A stretch of DNA of 64,000 nt. Source: Hellea sp039977295 (lineage in GTDB: Bacteria; Pseudomonadota; Alphaproteobacteria; Caulobacterales; Maricaulaceae). The notes beneath the pieces were generated by a model that saw only the letters and a program-made list of their open reading frames with translations, made no database searches and had not been told where the DNA came from. A program made the translations under genes and the position numbers. Where the stretch lies: the NCBI GenBank assembly GCA_039977295.1, contig JBDWDN010000012.1:620001-684000 (forward strand). The letters are read 5' to 3'. This document shows, in pieces, positions 44,912-54,099 of this stretch; the stretch's first letter is position 1; each line of letters starts with the position of its first letter.

Positions 44912-45996
44912 AACAGATCGATGTTTGCGACTTGGATGACTTAGCCCTGGGGTCTGTGTTCTTAGCCACTGGCGGCGGCGGGGACCCGCATGTTCCGCAG
45001 CTTATTACGGCAGAGGCGCTGAAAAAATACGGCCCTGTAAGGCTCGTTAAACCTGAAGACCTAGCCGATGACGCTTTGGTTGTGCCCATAGGTAATGTCG
45101 GAGCCCCGACGGTAAGCCTAGAACTGCTACCGTCCATTGATGAAGCCTCCAAAACCATTGAAGCTTTTGAGGCCCATGTAGGCCGTAAGGTGGACGCCGT
45201 TGCCTCGTTCGAGATCGGGGGAGGAAATTCACTCATACCGATTGTCGCCGCAGCCGGCAAAGGTCTGCCCGTCATTGACGGCGACGGCATGGGCCGCGCC
45301 CTTCCTGAGGCGCAGATGATGTCCTATGCCATTGCAGGGGTGAAGCCGACGCCTGCGATTGCTTATGACTATGCAGGCAATCAGGCGGCTTTTCAGACCG
45401 ATACGACAGAGGTTTACGAACGCCACATCCGCAGCTTTGCAATGGCGGCTGGCGGCATGATTACAACGGCTGAACACGCCATGAGCGGAGCTGAGCTAAA
45501 GCGGTCTGTTATTCCTGGGACTTTAAGTTTCTCTGTTGAGCTTGGGCGCACCTTACGTGAAAATAGAGGCCAGGCCGAAGGCCTCCTCAAACCGCTGCAA
45601 GAGATATTCGAACCTTCCATTTACGGGCAATGCCGCATGATTTATCAAGGTAAGGTCACGGATAAAGCCACACGTATCGTGGGCGGTTATGATGTCGGCG
45701 AGGCCACCATTGAGTCTTTTGACGGCGCCGCAGACTCCCTTAAAGTCAGCATCAAGAATGAATATCTTTTAGCGGCGGAAGGCGAGCGTGTTGTGGCTAG
45801 TGTGCCAGACCTTATTGTCATTGTAGATTATGAGACGGGGACACCTATCAATGCAGAGCGCCTGCGTTACGGTCACCGCGTTGCGGTATTTGCCGTCGGA
45901 TGCCCTGATTTCTACCGCACGCCGCAGGCGCTAAAGGTTGTAGCGCCGCGCTGCTTTGGGTTTGATGTGGACTACGTCCCGCTTGAGGAGCTTTAA
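44908..45996 (+). CDS. DUF917 family protein, partner of the HyuA-like protein
   Basis: A 362-residue protein with the DUF917 hallmarks. LGSVFLATGGGGDPHVPQL is near the N-terminus, then FEIGGGNSLIPI and IDGDGMGRALPEAQM, and VPDLIVIVDYETGTPI near the end. No activity is assigned to the family, but it is commonly found with hydantoinase/oxoprolinase proteins and may be the second subunit. It overlaps the upstream gene by 4 nt and ends in a 4-nt overlap with the convergent sulfotransferase gene. Confidence 0.88.
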   Translation: MKQIDVCDLDDLALGSVFLATGGGGDPHVPQLITAEALKKYGPVRLVKPEDLADDALVVPIGNVGAPTVSLELLPSIDEASKTIEAFEAHVGRKVDAVASFEIGGGNSLIPIVAAAGKGLPVIDGDGMGRALPEAQMMSYAIAGVKPTPAIAYDYAGNQAAFQTDTTEVYERHIRSFAMAAGGMITTAEHAMSGAELKRSVIPGTLSFSVELGRTLRENRGQAEGLLKPLQEIFEPSIYGQCRMIYQGKVTDKATRIVGGYDVGEATIESFDGAADSLKVSIKNEYLLAAEGERVVASVPDLIVIVDYETGTPINAERLRYGHRVAVFAVGCPDFYRTPQALKVVAPRCFGFDVDYVPLEEL

Positions 45997-47555
45997 TCTG
46001 CTAGATCGCCAAGAGCGTCTCTTAGCCCATCAAGTTTATCGCCGTATTTTTTCCAGCGTCCGATAGACCCAGAATAAAGCGGCTGCCGCACTTGCACTGA
46101 ACTGGCTGTGGAGACCGCAGCTTCGTTTTCATGAAAGCGCATACAGGCGTCCTCCCATGGCAGGCCGCAAAACTCTAATAAGCGGCGCGTCTGATTTTCT
46201 TGATCAAAAACGATGTCTTCATAGGCCACTTCCATGAAATTTGTTTCCGGCAATGCCGCTCGCCAATGTTTCATCAAATCGTCAAATTGACGATAAAACC
46301 AAGCCGTATCTTCGAGGTCAAAGGTGTAGTTATAATAAGAATATTGGGTTGAAAATAACTGTCTATAGTTTGATAAGCAGCTATCCATTGCGCAGCGCCT
46401 AAGGGCAATCATTCGCGCATTGGGTAAGGCGCGGTGTAGGAGACCCGCATAGAAGAAGTTTAGCGGCATCTTATCGATCATATGTTTGGAATTGCCAGCT
46501 TTATCCTGGGTCGCCTCGATATAGGCCTTACCGACGCTTGAGAGATCAATTTCACGCGCGCGAAGAAAGGTCTCTGCATCCAACACATAATTAGAGGCTG
46601 ATTTGACATCTTCTTTTACAAGTTCCGCAAATATGTTGAGCTCGCCTGCTGAAGTAACATGCGTGTGAGAGGATAATATCCTGTCTACCAAAGTAGTTCC
46701 AGTTCTCGGCAAGCCAAAAATGAAGATTGGCGCCTCTTCTACGTGATGGTTTTTAGGTTCTGACCCAGTGCGAACCGTCAACTTTGCACTCGAAAAAACA
46801 GCCTTACCCGCCTTGCGGTCATAGCGAAGTTGGTCTCGCTTTTTTTCCTTCCCCCGTGATAACCATGTCAGGCTTTCTTCATGCTTGCCGAGGTCCTCAA
46901 GAGTTTTAGCGATTGCGTGACCTAATTGAAGTTCTCCTTCCGCGTCTCTTTCAACGTCATCAAAAAGAGATATCAGCGTCTGCAGGTGGTTGTTATCCGC
47001 TGTTTGTTTGTTCAGTGACGTGAGAGATGACCAGGCACGATAGAATTTCGGGTTAAGTCTAAGCGTCTCCTCATAGGCTGTTTTTGCGATATCAAAATCA
47101 CCGATAAATTGCGCTGACGCGGCTAAGTTAAAGTGGAAATTTGCCTCCTCAGGCCTTAAGGCGACAGCGCGCTTAAAAAACGGAATAGCTAACTCGTGAT
47201 AGCCTGACCGGCTATAAATCACCCCCATAGTATCGAGCAATAACGGGTCATGTGTCTCGTACTTAGCCGCTTTGTCTGTAGTAACCTTTGCAGCGTGTCG
47301 GCGTCCAAGTGTTGAGAGGGTCTTGGCGTGGTAAATATGAAATTCGATAATCGTATCGTCTAGCTCGGAAGCTTTAGAAAACAGATCAAGTGCTTTGAGG
47401 TGATTGTCATGGTCAGAGGCAATGATGCCCAGAAAAAAATAAGGAAGCGGCGCGTTTACGTTTTGCCGTATTGCGGCAATACACTCGCCATGTAACTGTT
47501 TATAGGCTTTCTGCTTTAACAGAGAGAGACCAGAACTAAGAGTGAGGTTAAGCAT
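45993..47555 (-). CDS. TPR-repeat sulfotransferase family protein
   Basis: A 520-residue protein in two parts. The N-terminal half (about 1-240) is a row of TPR helices, for example PLPYFFLGIIASDHDNHLKA and YSRSGYHELAIPFFKRAVAL. The C-terminal half is a sulfotransferase fold with the 5' phosphosulfate loop IFIFGLPRTGTTLVDRILSS and a later 3'-phosphate region (ALRRCAMDSCLSNYRQ). It would transfer sulfate from PAPS to an unknown acceptor, perhaps a protein, sugar or lipid. No signal peptide is seen. It lies between the DUF917 gene (convergent) and the TonB receptor (divergent). Confidence 0.87.
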   Translation of the reverse strand: MLNLTLSSGLSLLKQKAYKQLHGECIAAIRQNVNAPLPYFFLGIIASDHDNHLKALDLFSKASELDDTIIEFHIYHAKTLSTLGRRHAAKVTTDKAAKYETHDPLLLDTMGVIYSRSGYHELAIPFFKRAVALRPEEANFHFNLAASAQFIGDFDIAKTAYEETLRLNPKFYRAWSSLTSLNKQTADNNHLQTLISLFDDVERDAEGELQLGHAIAKTLEDLGKHEESLTWLSRGKEKKRDQLRYDRKAGKAVFSSAKLTVRTGSEPKNHHVEEAPIFIFGLPRTGTTLVDRILSSHTHVTSAGELNIFAELVKEDVKSASNYVLDAETFLRAREIDLSSVGKAYIEATQDKAGNSKHMIDKMPLNFFYAGLLHRALPNARMIALRRCAMDSCLSNYRQLFSTQYSYYNYTFDLEDTAWFYRQFDDLMKHWRAALPETNFMEVAYEDIVFDQENQTRRLLEFCGLPWEDACMRFHENEAAVSTASSVQVRQPLYSGSIGRWKKYGDKLDGLRDALGDLAD

Positions 47556-47753
47556 GCCGGCTCTTTAAAGGCTGAGATATGTGACAGATTTGCATCGTTT
47601 GAAATCTAATTTTGTGCGATTGCGAAAATTTGAAGGTTTGTCGGTTAATTTCGCTTGCCTTTAACTGATAATTTTGTCGTTATTACAATAATGTAAAGAA
47701 GGACTTTTGCGATTGCAATGAGTCTTAAAGTTTTAAGAAGAAGAGAAAACCCT

Positions 47754-50150
47754 ATGTCGCGCCAAACCTCCCTTAAAAATACATTGAAACTCACAGCCAG
47801 TGTTTTGGCTATGCCAATTGGCTTTGCGTCAGTTTCAGCGCCTGCCCATGCTCAAGTGGATGATGAAATTGTCGTTACGGCGACCCGCCGAGAAGCCACC
47901 GTTCAAGATGTTCCGTTTAACATCTCAGCGGTATCCGCTGCTGAACTTGAGGATATAGGCATAACGGACCTCGCGGAATTATCAGCATGGGTCCCCGGCT
48001 TTCATATCATTAACGGGGGCGGACGAGAGCAGGACGGTATTGTTATTCGGGGCCTGAATGCAGACGGCTTAGGCGCCGCGAATAATAACGGGACTGTCGC
48101 GACATATATTGGCGAAATTCCTCTATTTGTGGACCTTAAACTTAACGATATGAAGCAAGTCGAGGTGTTATTAGGACCACAAGGCACATTGTACGGCGCG
48201 GGAACCATGGGCGGCGCCGTTCGTTATATTCCGAATAAACCGGAAATTGGGGAACAACTTTTTTCAGTCCGAGCCGATGCTTATAACTATTCTAAGGGCA
48301 GCGGAATATCGACTGATTTAGGGTTCACAGCCAATATTCCTGTCTCTGACACATTCGCTATCCGCGCTAACCTCGATTACCTCAATGATGACGGTTACAT
48401 CGATTATATCAATGTCGTTGAGAATATTGGCTTCTCCAACCCTGATGACCCTAATGACGTACGGACTGTTAAGGATGCCAATAAGGAAGATACACTTTCC
48501 TTGCGTCTTGCGGGTCGCTGGACACCAACGGATACAATTGATGCCACTTTGACCTATTATGGACAGTTTCAGGACGTCCAAGGGCGCTCCCATAGCGGGT
48601 TTGTAGGTGGAAGAGACGCCAATAATACGTTCATCACCGGCCGTTATGAGTCAGGAACAAGGGTTCTTGAGCCGAATAATCGCGATGATGAGCTTTGGGC
48701 TCTTGAGGTTACAGCAGATCTCGGTTTCGCTGAACTTACGTCTGCGACAGGTCTAGGCAAATATGATGAGCTGGGAAATCGGGATCAAACAGATCTCCTC
48801 ATTGGTTTACAATATAGCTATGAGAGCTTCCCGAACTTCACGGCGATCACGGAAGAGGCTGTACAAAGCAAATTCATAAACCAAGAAGTGCGCCTCGTGT
48901 CGCAAAGCGATAAGCGTTATAATTGGATTATTGGTGCTTTTTATAACGAAAATGAAACGCAATCTTACTCTCAGGAATTTACGCCAAATCATCCATTTTC
49001 CAACCGTGCTGACGATTTGGAATATGATGCCTTTAGCAACTCAAAAAATAAGGAAATAGCGGCCTTTGGTGAAATTGGATTTGACATCACCCAGGCATGG
49101 CAGGTCACGGTCGGTGGACGTTATTTTGAGTATGACCTTAAATCTGTAAGTGATGCAGTCGTGCCTTTCTTCGCGGACCCGAGCTATGAGAGAACGACAT
49201 TAGACGGAATTGAAGAGGTCGCTTACGACCCGAATAATGCGGCTAAGGACGACGGTACGCTCTTCAAAATAAATACGTCTTATGCAGTCAATGATGATGT
49301 AAATGTATATGCCACGATATCTGAAGGGTTCCGCCTTGGGGGATCAAATGGTATTGCGCCTTGTCCAGCCGTCCTCCCAGACACGCAAACTCTGTGCGCG
49401 CTTCCAGACGAACAAAACTTTGCACCTGACACGACTACAAATTATGAAGTTGGCGTTAAGTCTACGCTTATGGATGGCCAGCTAACGCTAAACGGCGCTG
49501 TATATTTGCTCAATTGGGATGGCATCTTACTCGAGGGCGCTACAGAAAATGGTGGTTTAACATTTTTCCAAAATGGCGGTACAGCCCAATCTAAAGGCGT
49601 GGAAGTTAGCTTTGATTATGCACCAACTGAGTCATTCAATATCCGAGGAAATTACGCCTACACAAATGCAAAATTAACAAGTGATGCGCCTGGTTTATAC
49701 ACTGAAGATGCATTTTTTAGTATTACCGCCGATGATACGGGTGGTATTGACGGTGATCGCCTTCCAGGTTCCCCTGAACATCAATTCAGTCTTTTCGGTG
49801 ACTACACCCAAGGTCTATCTGGCGGGCAAGACATCGTATATCGCGCAGGTCTGTCTTATACTAGTGATATTCTTCAACGCGTCGGTTCTATCGCGAACGG
49901 TGAAACGCTAGATGGTTATCTCTTGGCAAACGCCTCAATTTCTTATCAAGAAGAGAACTGGGACCTCACGCTTTATGCCAATAATTTGTTTGATGAATAT
50001 GGTGAGGCAACCATTTCAGGTACAGGGGCTTCGGTTCAGACCTTCCGTGATGACTTCGGCGCCGGTGGAACACATGTTTTCCGTGGTTTCCGTCCGACGC
50101 CAATTCCGCCGCGTGTCATCGGTTTAAGGGCTACCTATACATTTAAATAA
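47754..50150 (+). CDS. TonB-dependent outer-membrane receptor
   Basis: A receptor of about 798 residues from the ATG at 47754. A signal peptide ending APAHA is followed by the TonB-box-like DDEIVVTATRRE, the plug domain (DVPFNISAVSAAELEDIG; VLLGPQGTLYGAGTMGGAVRY) and a 22-strand-type barrel ending in the aromatic VIGLRATYTFK. An upstream in-frame ATG at 47718 would add 12 residues. The plug style is that of non-siderophore receptors common in Caulobacterales and Sphingomonadales. The ligand is unknown; closeness to the permease/hydantoinase operon allows, but does not prove, a shared substrate. Confidence 0.92.
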   Translation: MSRQTSLKNTLKLTASVLAMPIGFASVSAPAHAQVDDEIVVTATRREATVQDVPFNISAVSAAELEDIGITDLAELSAWVPGFHIINGGGREQDGIVIRGLNADGLGAANNNGTVATYIGEIPLFVDLKLNDMKQVEVLLGPQGTLYGAGTMGGAVRYIPNKPEIGEQLFSVRADAYNYSKGSGISTDLGFTANIPVSDTFAIRANLDYLNDDGYIDYINVVENIGFSNPDDPNDVRTVKDANKEDTLSLRLAGRWTPTDTIDATLTYYGQFQDVQGRSHSGFVGGRDANNTFITGRYESGTRVLEPNNRDDELWALEVTADLGFAELTSATGLGKYDELGNRDQTDLLIGLQYSYESFPNFTAITEEAVQSKFINQEVRLVSQSDKRYNWIIGAFYNENETQSYSQEFTPNHPFSNRADDLEYDAFSNSKNKEIAAFGEIGFDITQAWQVTVGGRYFEYDLKSVSDAVVPFFADPSYERTTLDGIEEVAYDPNNAAKDDGTLFKINTSYAVNDDVNVYATISEGFRLGGSNGIAPCPAVLPDTQTLCALPDEQNFAPDTTTNYEVGVKSTLMDGQLTLNGAVYLLNWDGILLEGATENGGLTFFQNGGTAQSKGVEVSFDYAPTESFNIRGNYAYTNAKLTSDAPGLYTEDAFFSITADDTGGIDGDRLPGSPEHQFSLFGDYTQGLSGGQDIVYRAGLSYTSDILQRVGSIANGETLDGYLLANASISYQEENWDLTLYANNLFDEYGEATISGTGASVQTFRDDFGAGGTHVFRGFRPTPIPPRVIGLRATYTFK

Positions 50151-50185
50151 AGCTGAGCCTGAGGACAGGCTTAGAATGAGAAATT

Positions 50186-50212
50186 AAAAAAGGCCCATAA
50201 AGGGAATTTTTT
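50186..50212 (+). terminator. possible terminator after the TonB receptor gene
   Basis: AAAAAAGG-CCC-ATAAA-GGG-AATTTTTT pairs through CCC/GGG and A6/T6 with a 2-nt mismatch and ends in TTTTTT, 36 nt after the receptor stop. A separate short hairpin AGCCTG-AGGA-CAGGCT lies just before it. The stem is weak, so this is a guess. Confidence 0.35.
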
Positions 50213-50266
50213 AATGTCGAGGTTTTTGGTCCGCCATATTAGACCATAGCTATCTTAGCTACAAAT

Positions 50267-52336
50267 CTAAAAAGCGCCCTGCGTGAGGTCCTGATATATT
50301 TGGTTGTCGCTTTGATTACCGTTTCGTCTAGCGCGGTAAACCTGCATGTTTTCCATCACGCGCTGAACGTAATTACGAGTCTCGGAAAAGGGGATTGATT
50401 CCACCCAATCAATGGGGTCGATCTCGCCTGTGCGCGGATCACCATATGTCTTAATCCATGTTTTTGAGCGGTGAGGGCCTGCATTATAAGCAGCAGCTGC
50501 CAGAATGTAGGAACCATCAAACATATCAAGCAAGTCGTGTAAGTGGTGCGCTCCGAGCTTTGCGCTGTAATCACGGTCTGCCGTGAGCTTAGATATAGAA
50601 TAGGGAATGCGGTGCTTCCTAGCCGTGTATTTAGCTGTGCTATTGATCATCTGCATCATGCCGTAAGCCTTGGCGCTACTGACGACATTAAATTCAAATT
50701 CGCTTTCTTGCCTCGCGACAGCATAGACAAAGGGAATATCAAATTGCGCGGGCAGGGATTCGATTTCTTCAACGAGAGGGTAGCCCGAATCTGTTAGCAT
50801 GGACTGAAACCGAGAGGCTTGTTTGGCGGCTCGCAGAGAGGGACGCATATAGCCGTAGTCTTTGGCAAGCTGCGAAAGTAAGGAGAGCTGTCGTTGATCG
50901 TCAAAGACGTCATCAAGGTGAAATGCAAAATTAGAGAAGTAACGCTCTTCACCCGCTTCGGCCAGTAAATGCATGGCGCGAATGCGGGGGTCTGATTCAA
51001 AGGCTAACTTCATTGAGGATGTATCTGCCTCGATGGGTAAATTTACCTGTGCCAGACGGCCGCCTAATTTGTCGGACGCCAATTGACCGTAATAAGTATT
51101 CGTATAGCCCGCCGCTTCGGCGTAATAGAGACTATGCTGTCCGTCTTTAAGGACTTCGGACGCGCGGCCCTGCCAATATGCGGCGCGGCTTAGGGAGACT
51201 GAAAGTGAGACACCGTTTTTAAGGTTCTTAAAATGGTTCGCCGCTACGTTTGGCCGTCCTAATTTTGTGAGAGCCAGCCAACCCGCCGTAAACTCGGCTT
51301 CGGCAAATCCTGCGCCGCGCGACATACCGTGATTGGTTGAGAGCTGGTAGGCCTCTTGATATTTTTTGTTCTCAATCGCCCAGCGCAGCATGATACGCTT
51401 CTCTTTCCAGATAACTTTGCGGCCATCGGGATTCAGAGGCGCATTTACGATCTGCAAATAAACGGGGAGCGCATAGTCCTTCGTTCTTTTCTTACGGCGC
51501 CACTTTGCGCGCTCATAAAGAAGACCTGCCTCATTTTTATATTCCTGCGGCACTGCCTTGATGGCCGCGTCCATACCAGAGCGGTTCGAGGACACCCTAA
51601 TACGGGCATTCATGAGGGCGCGTTGTTTTTTATCCATATGCGGAAGTAGAGCCTGAGCTTTGCTATGATGTCCGCGTCCTTGCCAAATCAGGTGATCGGC
51701 GCGGACGGCGTGGTCTTCCTTGGTAAGCTTTCCGCGATATTGCTTGAACAGGGCTTGCTGGCGCGCGCGCGTAAGCTTGGAATCCCGCCAGGCCGATTTA
51801 AGCCAAAGATCGCCGCTTTCTTTGTTGCCTTTTCGGTAATGCGCCCGCGCAAGCGCTGCGCGGCCTTCACCCGCGACAGGTGTCCTGCCGCTAAACCAAT
51901 CGATAGTCTTACTCGATGACAGAGGGACATCAAACATTATACCCTCAGCTTTGGCCTGTATCGACGTCATGCGCGGCCAATTCGGAAGGTTCTGCACAAC
52001 ATAGCTGATATCCTTAAACGAGACATTTGGATCCCGGGCTGAGCGTATCCACCGCAATACGTCCTTTGCCGTTGGGTCGTCTAGCTTGTTGATGTCATGG
52101 CCCACATCATTCCAGCGGCCTTTTTTAGCCGCGCGCAATCCGCTGCGAAAACGTTTGGCATCCTTATCGCTGAGAAATTGCGACGCATTAGGGGCAGGGG
52201 GTTTGAGACGAGGAGTCGGAACCGCCGCCTGGGCCAGACTGTTGATGAGCATGGCGGCTAACGCGATCATTGCTATCATGACGACTTTAAAAAGGGGCTT
52301 TGCGCTACCTATTGTGCTGAATCGATTTATTTGCAT
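50267..52336 (-). CDS. soluble lytic murein transglycosylase (Slt70-like)
   Basis: A 689-residue periplasmic enzyme with an N-terminal signal or anchor (about residues 18-38). A long alpha-helical superhelix domain (about 45-510) precedes a lysozyme-like C-terminal domain. The catalytic Glu544 is in VARQESEFE, with the family motifs YGMMQMI and AAAAYNAGPHR. It cleaves peptidoglycan with formation of 1,6-anhydromuramic ends. Length is close to E. coli Slt70 (645). It diverges from dapA across 119 nt. Confidence 0.93.
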   Translation of the reverse strand: MQINRFSTIGSAKPLFKVVMIAMIALAAMLINSLAQAAVPTPRLKPPAPNASQFLSDKDAKRFRSGLRAAKKGRWNDVGHDINKLDDPTAKDVLRWIRSARDPNVSFKDISYVVQNLPNWPRMTSIQAKAEGIMFDVPLSSSKTIDWFSGRTPVAGEGRAALARAHYRKGNKESGDLWLKSAWRDSKLTRARQQALFKQYRGKLTKEDHAVRADHLIWQGRGHHSKAQALLPHMDKKQRALMNARIRVSSNRSGMDAAIKAVPQEYKNEAGLLYERAKWRRKKRTKDYALPVYLQIVNAPLNPDGRKVIWKEKRIMLRWAIENKKYQEAYQLSTNHGMSRGAGFAEAEFTAGWLALTKLGRPNVAANHFKNLKNGVSLSVSLSRAAYWQGRASEVLKDGQHSLYYAEAAGYTNTYYGQLASDKLGGRLAQVNLPIEADTSSMKLAFESDPRIRAMHLLAEAGEERYFSNFAFHLDDVFDDQRQLSLLSQLAKDYGYMRPSLRAAKQASRFQSMLTDSGYPLVEEIESLPAQFDIPFVYAVARQESEFEFNVVSSAKAYGMMQMINSTAKYTARKHRIPYSISKLTADRDYSAKLGAHHLHDLLDMFDGSYILAAAAYNAGPHRSKTWIKTYGDPRTGEIDPIDWVESIPFSETRNYVQRVMENMQVYRARRNGNQSDNQIYQDLTQGAF

Positions 52337-52455
52337 GAGATTACCCTAATCCGTGGCTTGCGCAGGGCAAGAAAAGAACGCAAATAGGCCGTTATAATAA
52401 CACATATGTAATCCAAGAATCGCGTGCCCCGTGATTTTGACCATGAAAGCCCATT

Positions 52456-53331
52456 ATGATTAACGGTTCGATAACAGCCTTAGTGACCCCCTTTAAGGAC
52501 GGCCTCGTCGACGAGACCGCTTTTGGAGATTTCATTGAATGGCAAATTAACAGCGGCACCCATGGCCTCGTCCCTTGCGGAACGACGGGCGAGACAGCGA
52601 CATTGACCGACGCAGAACATCGCCGCGTCATAGAGCTGTGCGTTGAGGCCGCCAATGGCCGCGTGCCTGTCATTGCTGGGGCCGGTTCAAATGAGACTCG
52701 TATGTCGATTGCATATGCGCAAAAAGCCAAAGATGTTGGCGCCGACGCGGCGCTTGTCGTAACGCCTTACTATAATAAGCCTAGCCAAGAGGGCATTTAT
52801 CAGCATTTCAAAGCCATATCTGAGGCCGTTGATATTCCTATCGTCGTTTATAACATTCCGGGACGTTCTGTTGTCGATATCAATAATGATACGATGGGGC
52901 GGTTGGCAAAACTGCCAACTGTAATTGGCTGTAAAGACGCTACGGGTGACATTACCCGCGTTGCTGGCCTTATAGAGCGTTGCGGCGAGGGCTTTATCCA
53001 GCTTTCGGGCGACGACCCGTCATCCCTCGGTCACGCAGCTCATGGCGGCAGAGGCTGTATTTCAGTGGGTTCTAATGTCGCGCCGGCTATTTATGCGGAG
53101 TTTCATAACCTCATCTTAGCGAAAGATTTTGTTGCGGCTCAGGCGATTAATCAAAAACTTCACCGGTTACATCAAGATCTATTCATTGACCCAAGTCCCG
53201 CGCCCGCGAAATACGCCCTAAATCTATTGGGTAAAATGGGGCCTCAAGTGCGATTGCCCATAACGCTATGCCGTGAAGAGACCAAAGACGCAGTTAAGAG
53301 CGCAATGAAACAGGCCGGCATAAAGCTCTAA
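52456..53331 (+). CDS. dapA: 4-hydroxy-tetrahydrodipicolinate synthase DapA
   Basis: A 291-residue TIM-barrel enzyme. The Schiff-base lysine is Lys160 in VIGCKDATGD, the proton-relay tyrosine is Tyr132 in VVYNIPGRS, and the pyruvate carboxylate site is CGTTGETATL. It condenses pyruvate and aspartate semialdehyde for lysine and meso-diaminopimelate. Length matches E. coli DapA (292). smpB begins 1 nt after its stop. Confidence 0.97.
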   Translation: MINGSITALVTPFKDGLVDETAFGDFIEWQINSGTHGLVPCGTTGETATLTDAEHRRVIELCVEAANGRVPVIAGAGSNETRMSIAYAQKAKDVGADAALVVTPYYNKPSQEGIYQHFKAISEAVDIPIVVYNIPGRSVVDINNDTMGRLAKLPTVIGCKDATGDITRVAGLIERCGEGFIQLSGDDPSSLGHAAHGGRGCISVGSNVAPAIYAEFHNLILAKDFVAAQAINQKLHRLHQDLFIDPSPAPAKYALNLLGKMGPQVRLPITLCREETKDAVKSAMKQAGIKL

Positions 53332-53332
53332 G

Positions 53333-53809
53333 ATGGCCGCGAAGAAAGCAGACCCTAATAATAAGACAATCGCGGAGAATCGCCGCGCGCGTTTTGACTA
53401 TAAAATCGAAGAAACCTTCGAAGCGGGTATTGTGCTGGTCGGCACTGAGGTGAAAGCTTTGCGAGAAGGTCAGGCCAATATTGCTGAGAGCTACGCCGCC
53501 ATTGAGAATCAAGAATTAATGCTGATTAACGCAAACATTCCGATTTACGCCCCAGCGAGCCAGTTCAATCACCTGCCAACGCGTCCCCGTAAATTGCTCT
53601 TAAAACGCAAACAAATTAGCAAGATGTGGAATGAAACGCAGCGCAAAGGGCGCACGATTGTGCCGCTAAAAATGTATTTCAATGATAAAGGGACCGTGAA
53701 GGTTCTGGTTGGTCTTGCGACAGGTAAGGACAATAAAGATAAGCGCGATACCAAGAAGGATAGGGATTGGAAACGTGATAAAGCGCGTTTAATGCGCGAA
53801 CGGGGGTAA
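53333..53809 (+). CDS. smpB: tmRNA-binding protein SmpB
   Basis: A 158-residue trans-translation factor. The N-terminal IAENRRARFDYKIEETFEAG, the core GTEVKALREGQANIAESYA and the C-terminal tail GKDNKDKRDTKKDRDWKRDK (the basic tail that enters the mRNA channel) are all typical. It delivers tmRNA to stalled ribosomes. It is coupled to dapA. No tmRNA gene was recognised nearby. Confidence 0.97.
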   Translation: MAAKKADPNNKTIAENRRARFDYKIEETFEAGIVLVGTEVKALREGQANIAESYAAIENQELMLINANIPIYAPASQFNHLPTRPRKLLLKRKQISKMWNETQRKGRTIVPLKMYFNDKGTVKVLVGLATGKDNKDKRDTKKDRDWKRDKARLMRERG

Positions 53810-53838
53810 GGATAAGTTTTCTTTCTTTCTCTCCGTGC

Positions 53839-53879
53839 ATCCCAACCCTGTGTTTGCTTGAAAACACTAGAGTTGGGAT
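53839..53879. repeat. REP-like hairpin downstream of smpB
   Basis: ATCCCAAC (53839-53846) pairs with GTTGGGAT (53872-53879), and inside them GTGTTT pairs with AAACAC, giving a two-part hairpin 30 nt after the smpB stop. No T-run follows. It may be a dispersed palindrome or a 3' protective structure. Confidence 0.6.
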
Positions 53880-53969
53880 CCAGGCTCCCAAATGGTTCCA
53901 ATAAGGGCAGTGGTATTTATTTTTAGTCAAAAGAATTCGCATCGTAACGGATTTGGATGCGGGAATACT

Positions 53970-53993
53970 GCATCCCAGATTTCTCTGGGATGC
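53970..53993. repeat. 10-bp perfect hairpin between smpB and the NYN gene
   Basis: GCATCCCAGA (53970-53979) and TCTGGGATGC (53984-53993) pair perfectly around TTTC. With the GCATCCCA/TGGGAT core it resembles the hairpin at 53839-53879, so both may belong to one repeat family. The 290-nt gap holds no gene I can support. Confidence 0.7.
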
Positions 53994-54099
53994 TCGGAAT
54001 TTTTGGTGGGTTTTGAGTAAAAAAAGAGGATTTCGATGAAAGAAAGCTGGTCGCCACTATTAAAGCTTCCGATCTCAATGAGATTCCTGGAATAACCCT

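Noticed and set aside
50181..50215. Long stable terminator after the TonB receptor
   Set aside because: Only CCC/GGG and an A/T run pair; kept in the feature list as a low-confidence terminator rather than as a finding.
53810..54099. Possible tmRNA (ssrA) gene next to smpB
   Set aside because: No tRNA-like ends, no CCA region and no tag-like reading frame were found; only two hairpins are visible.
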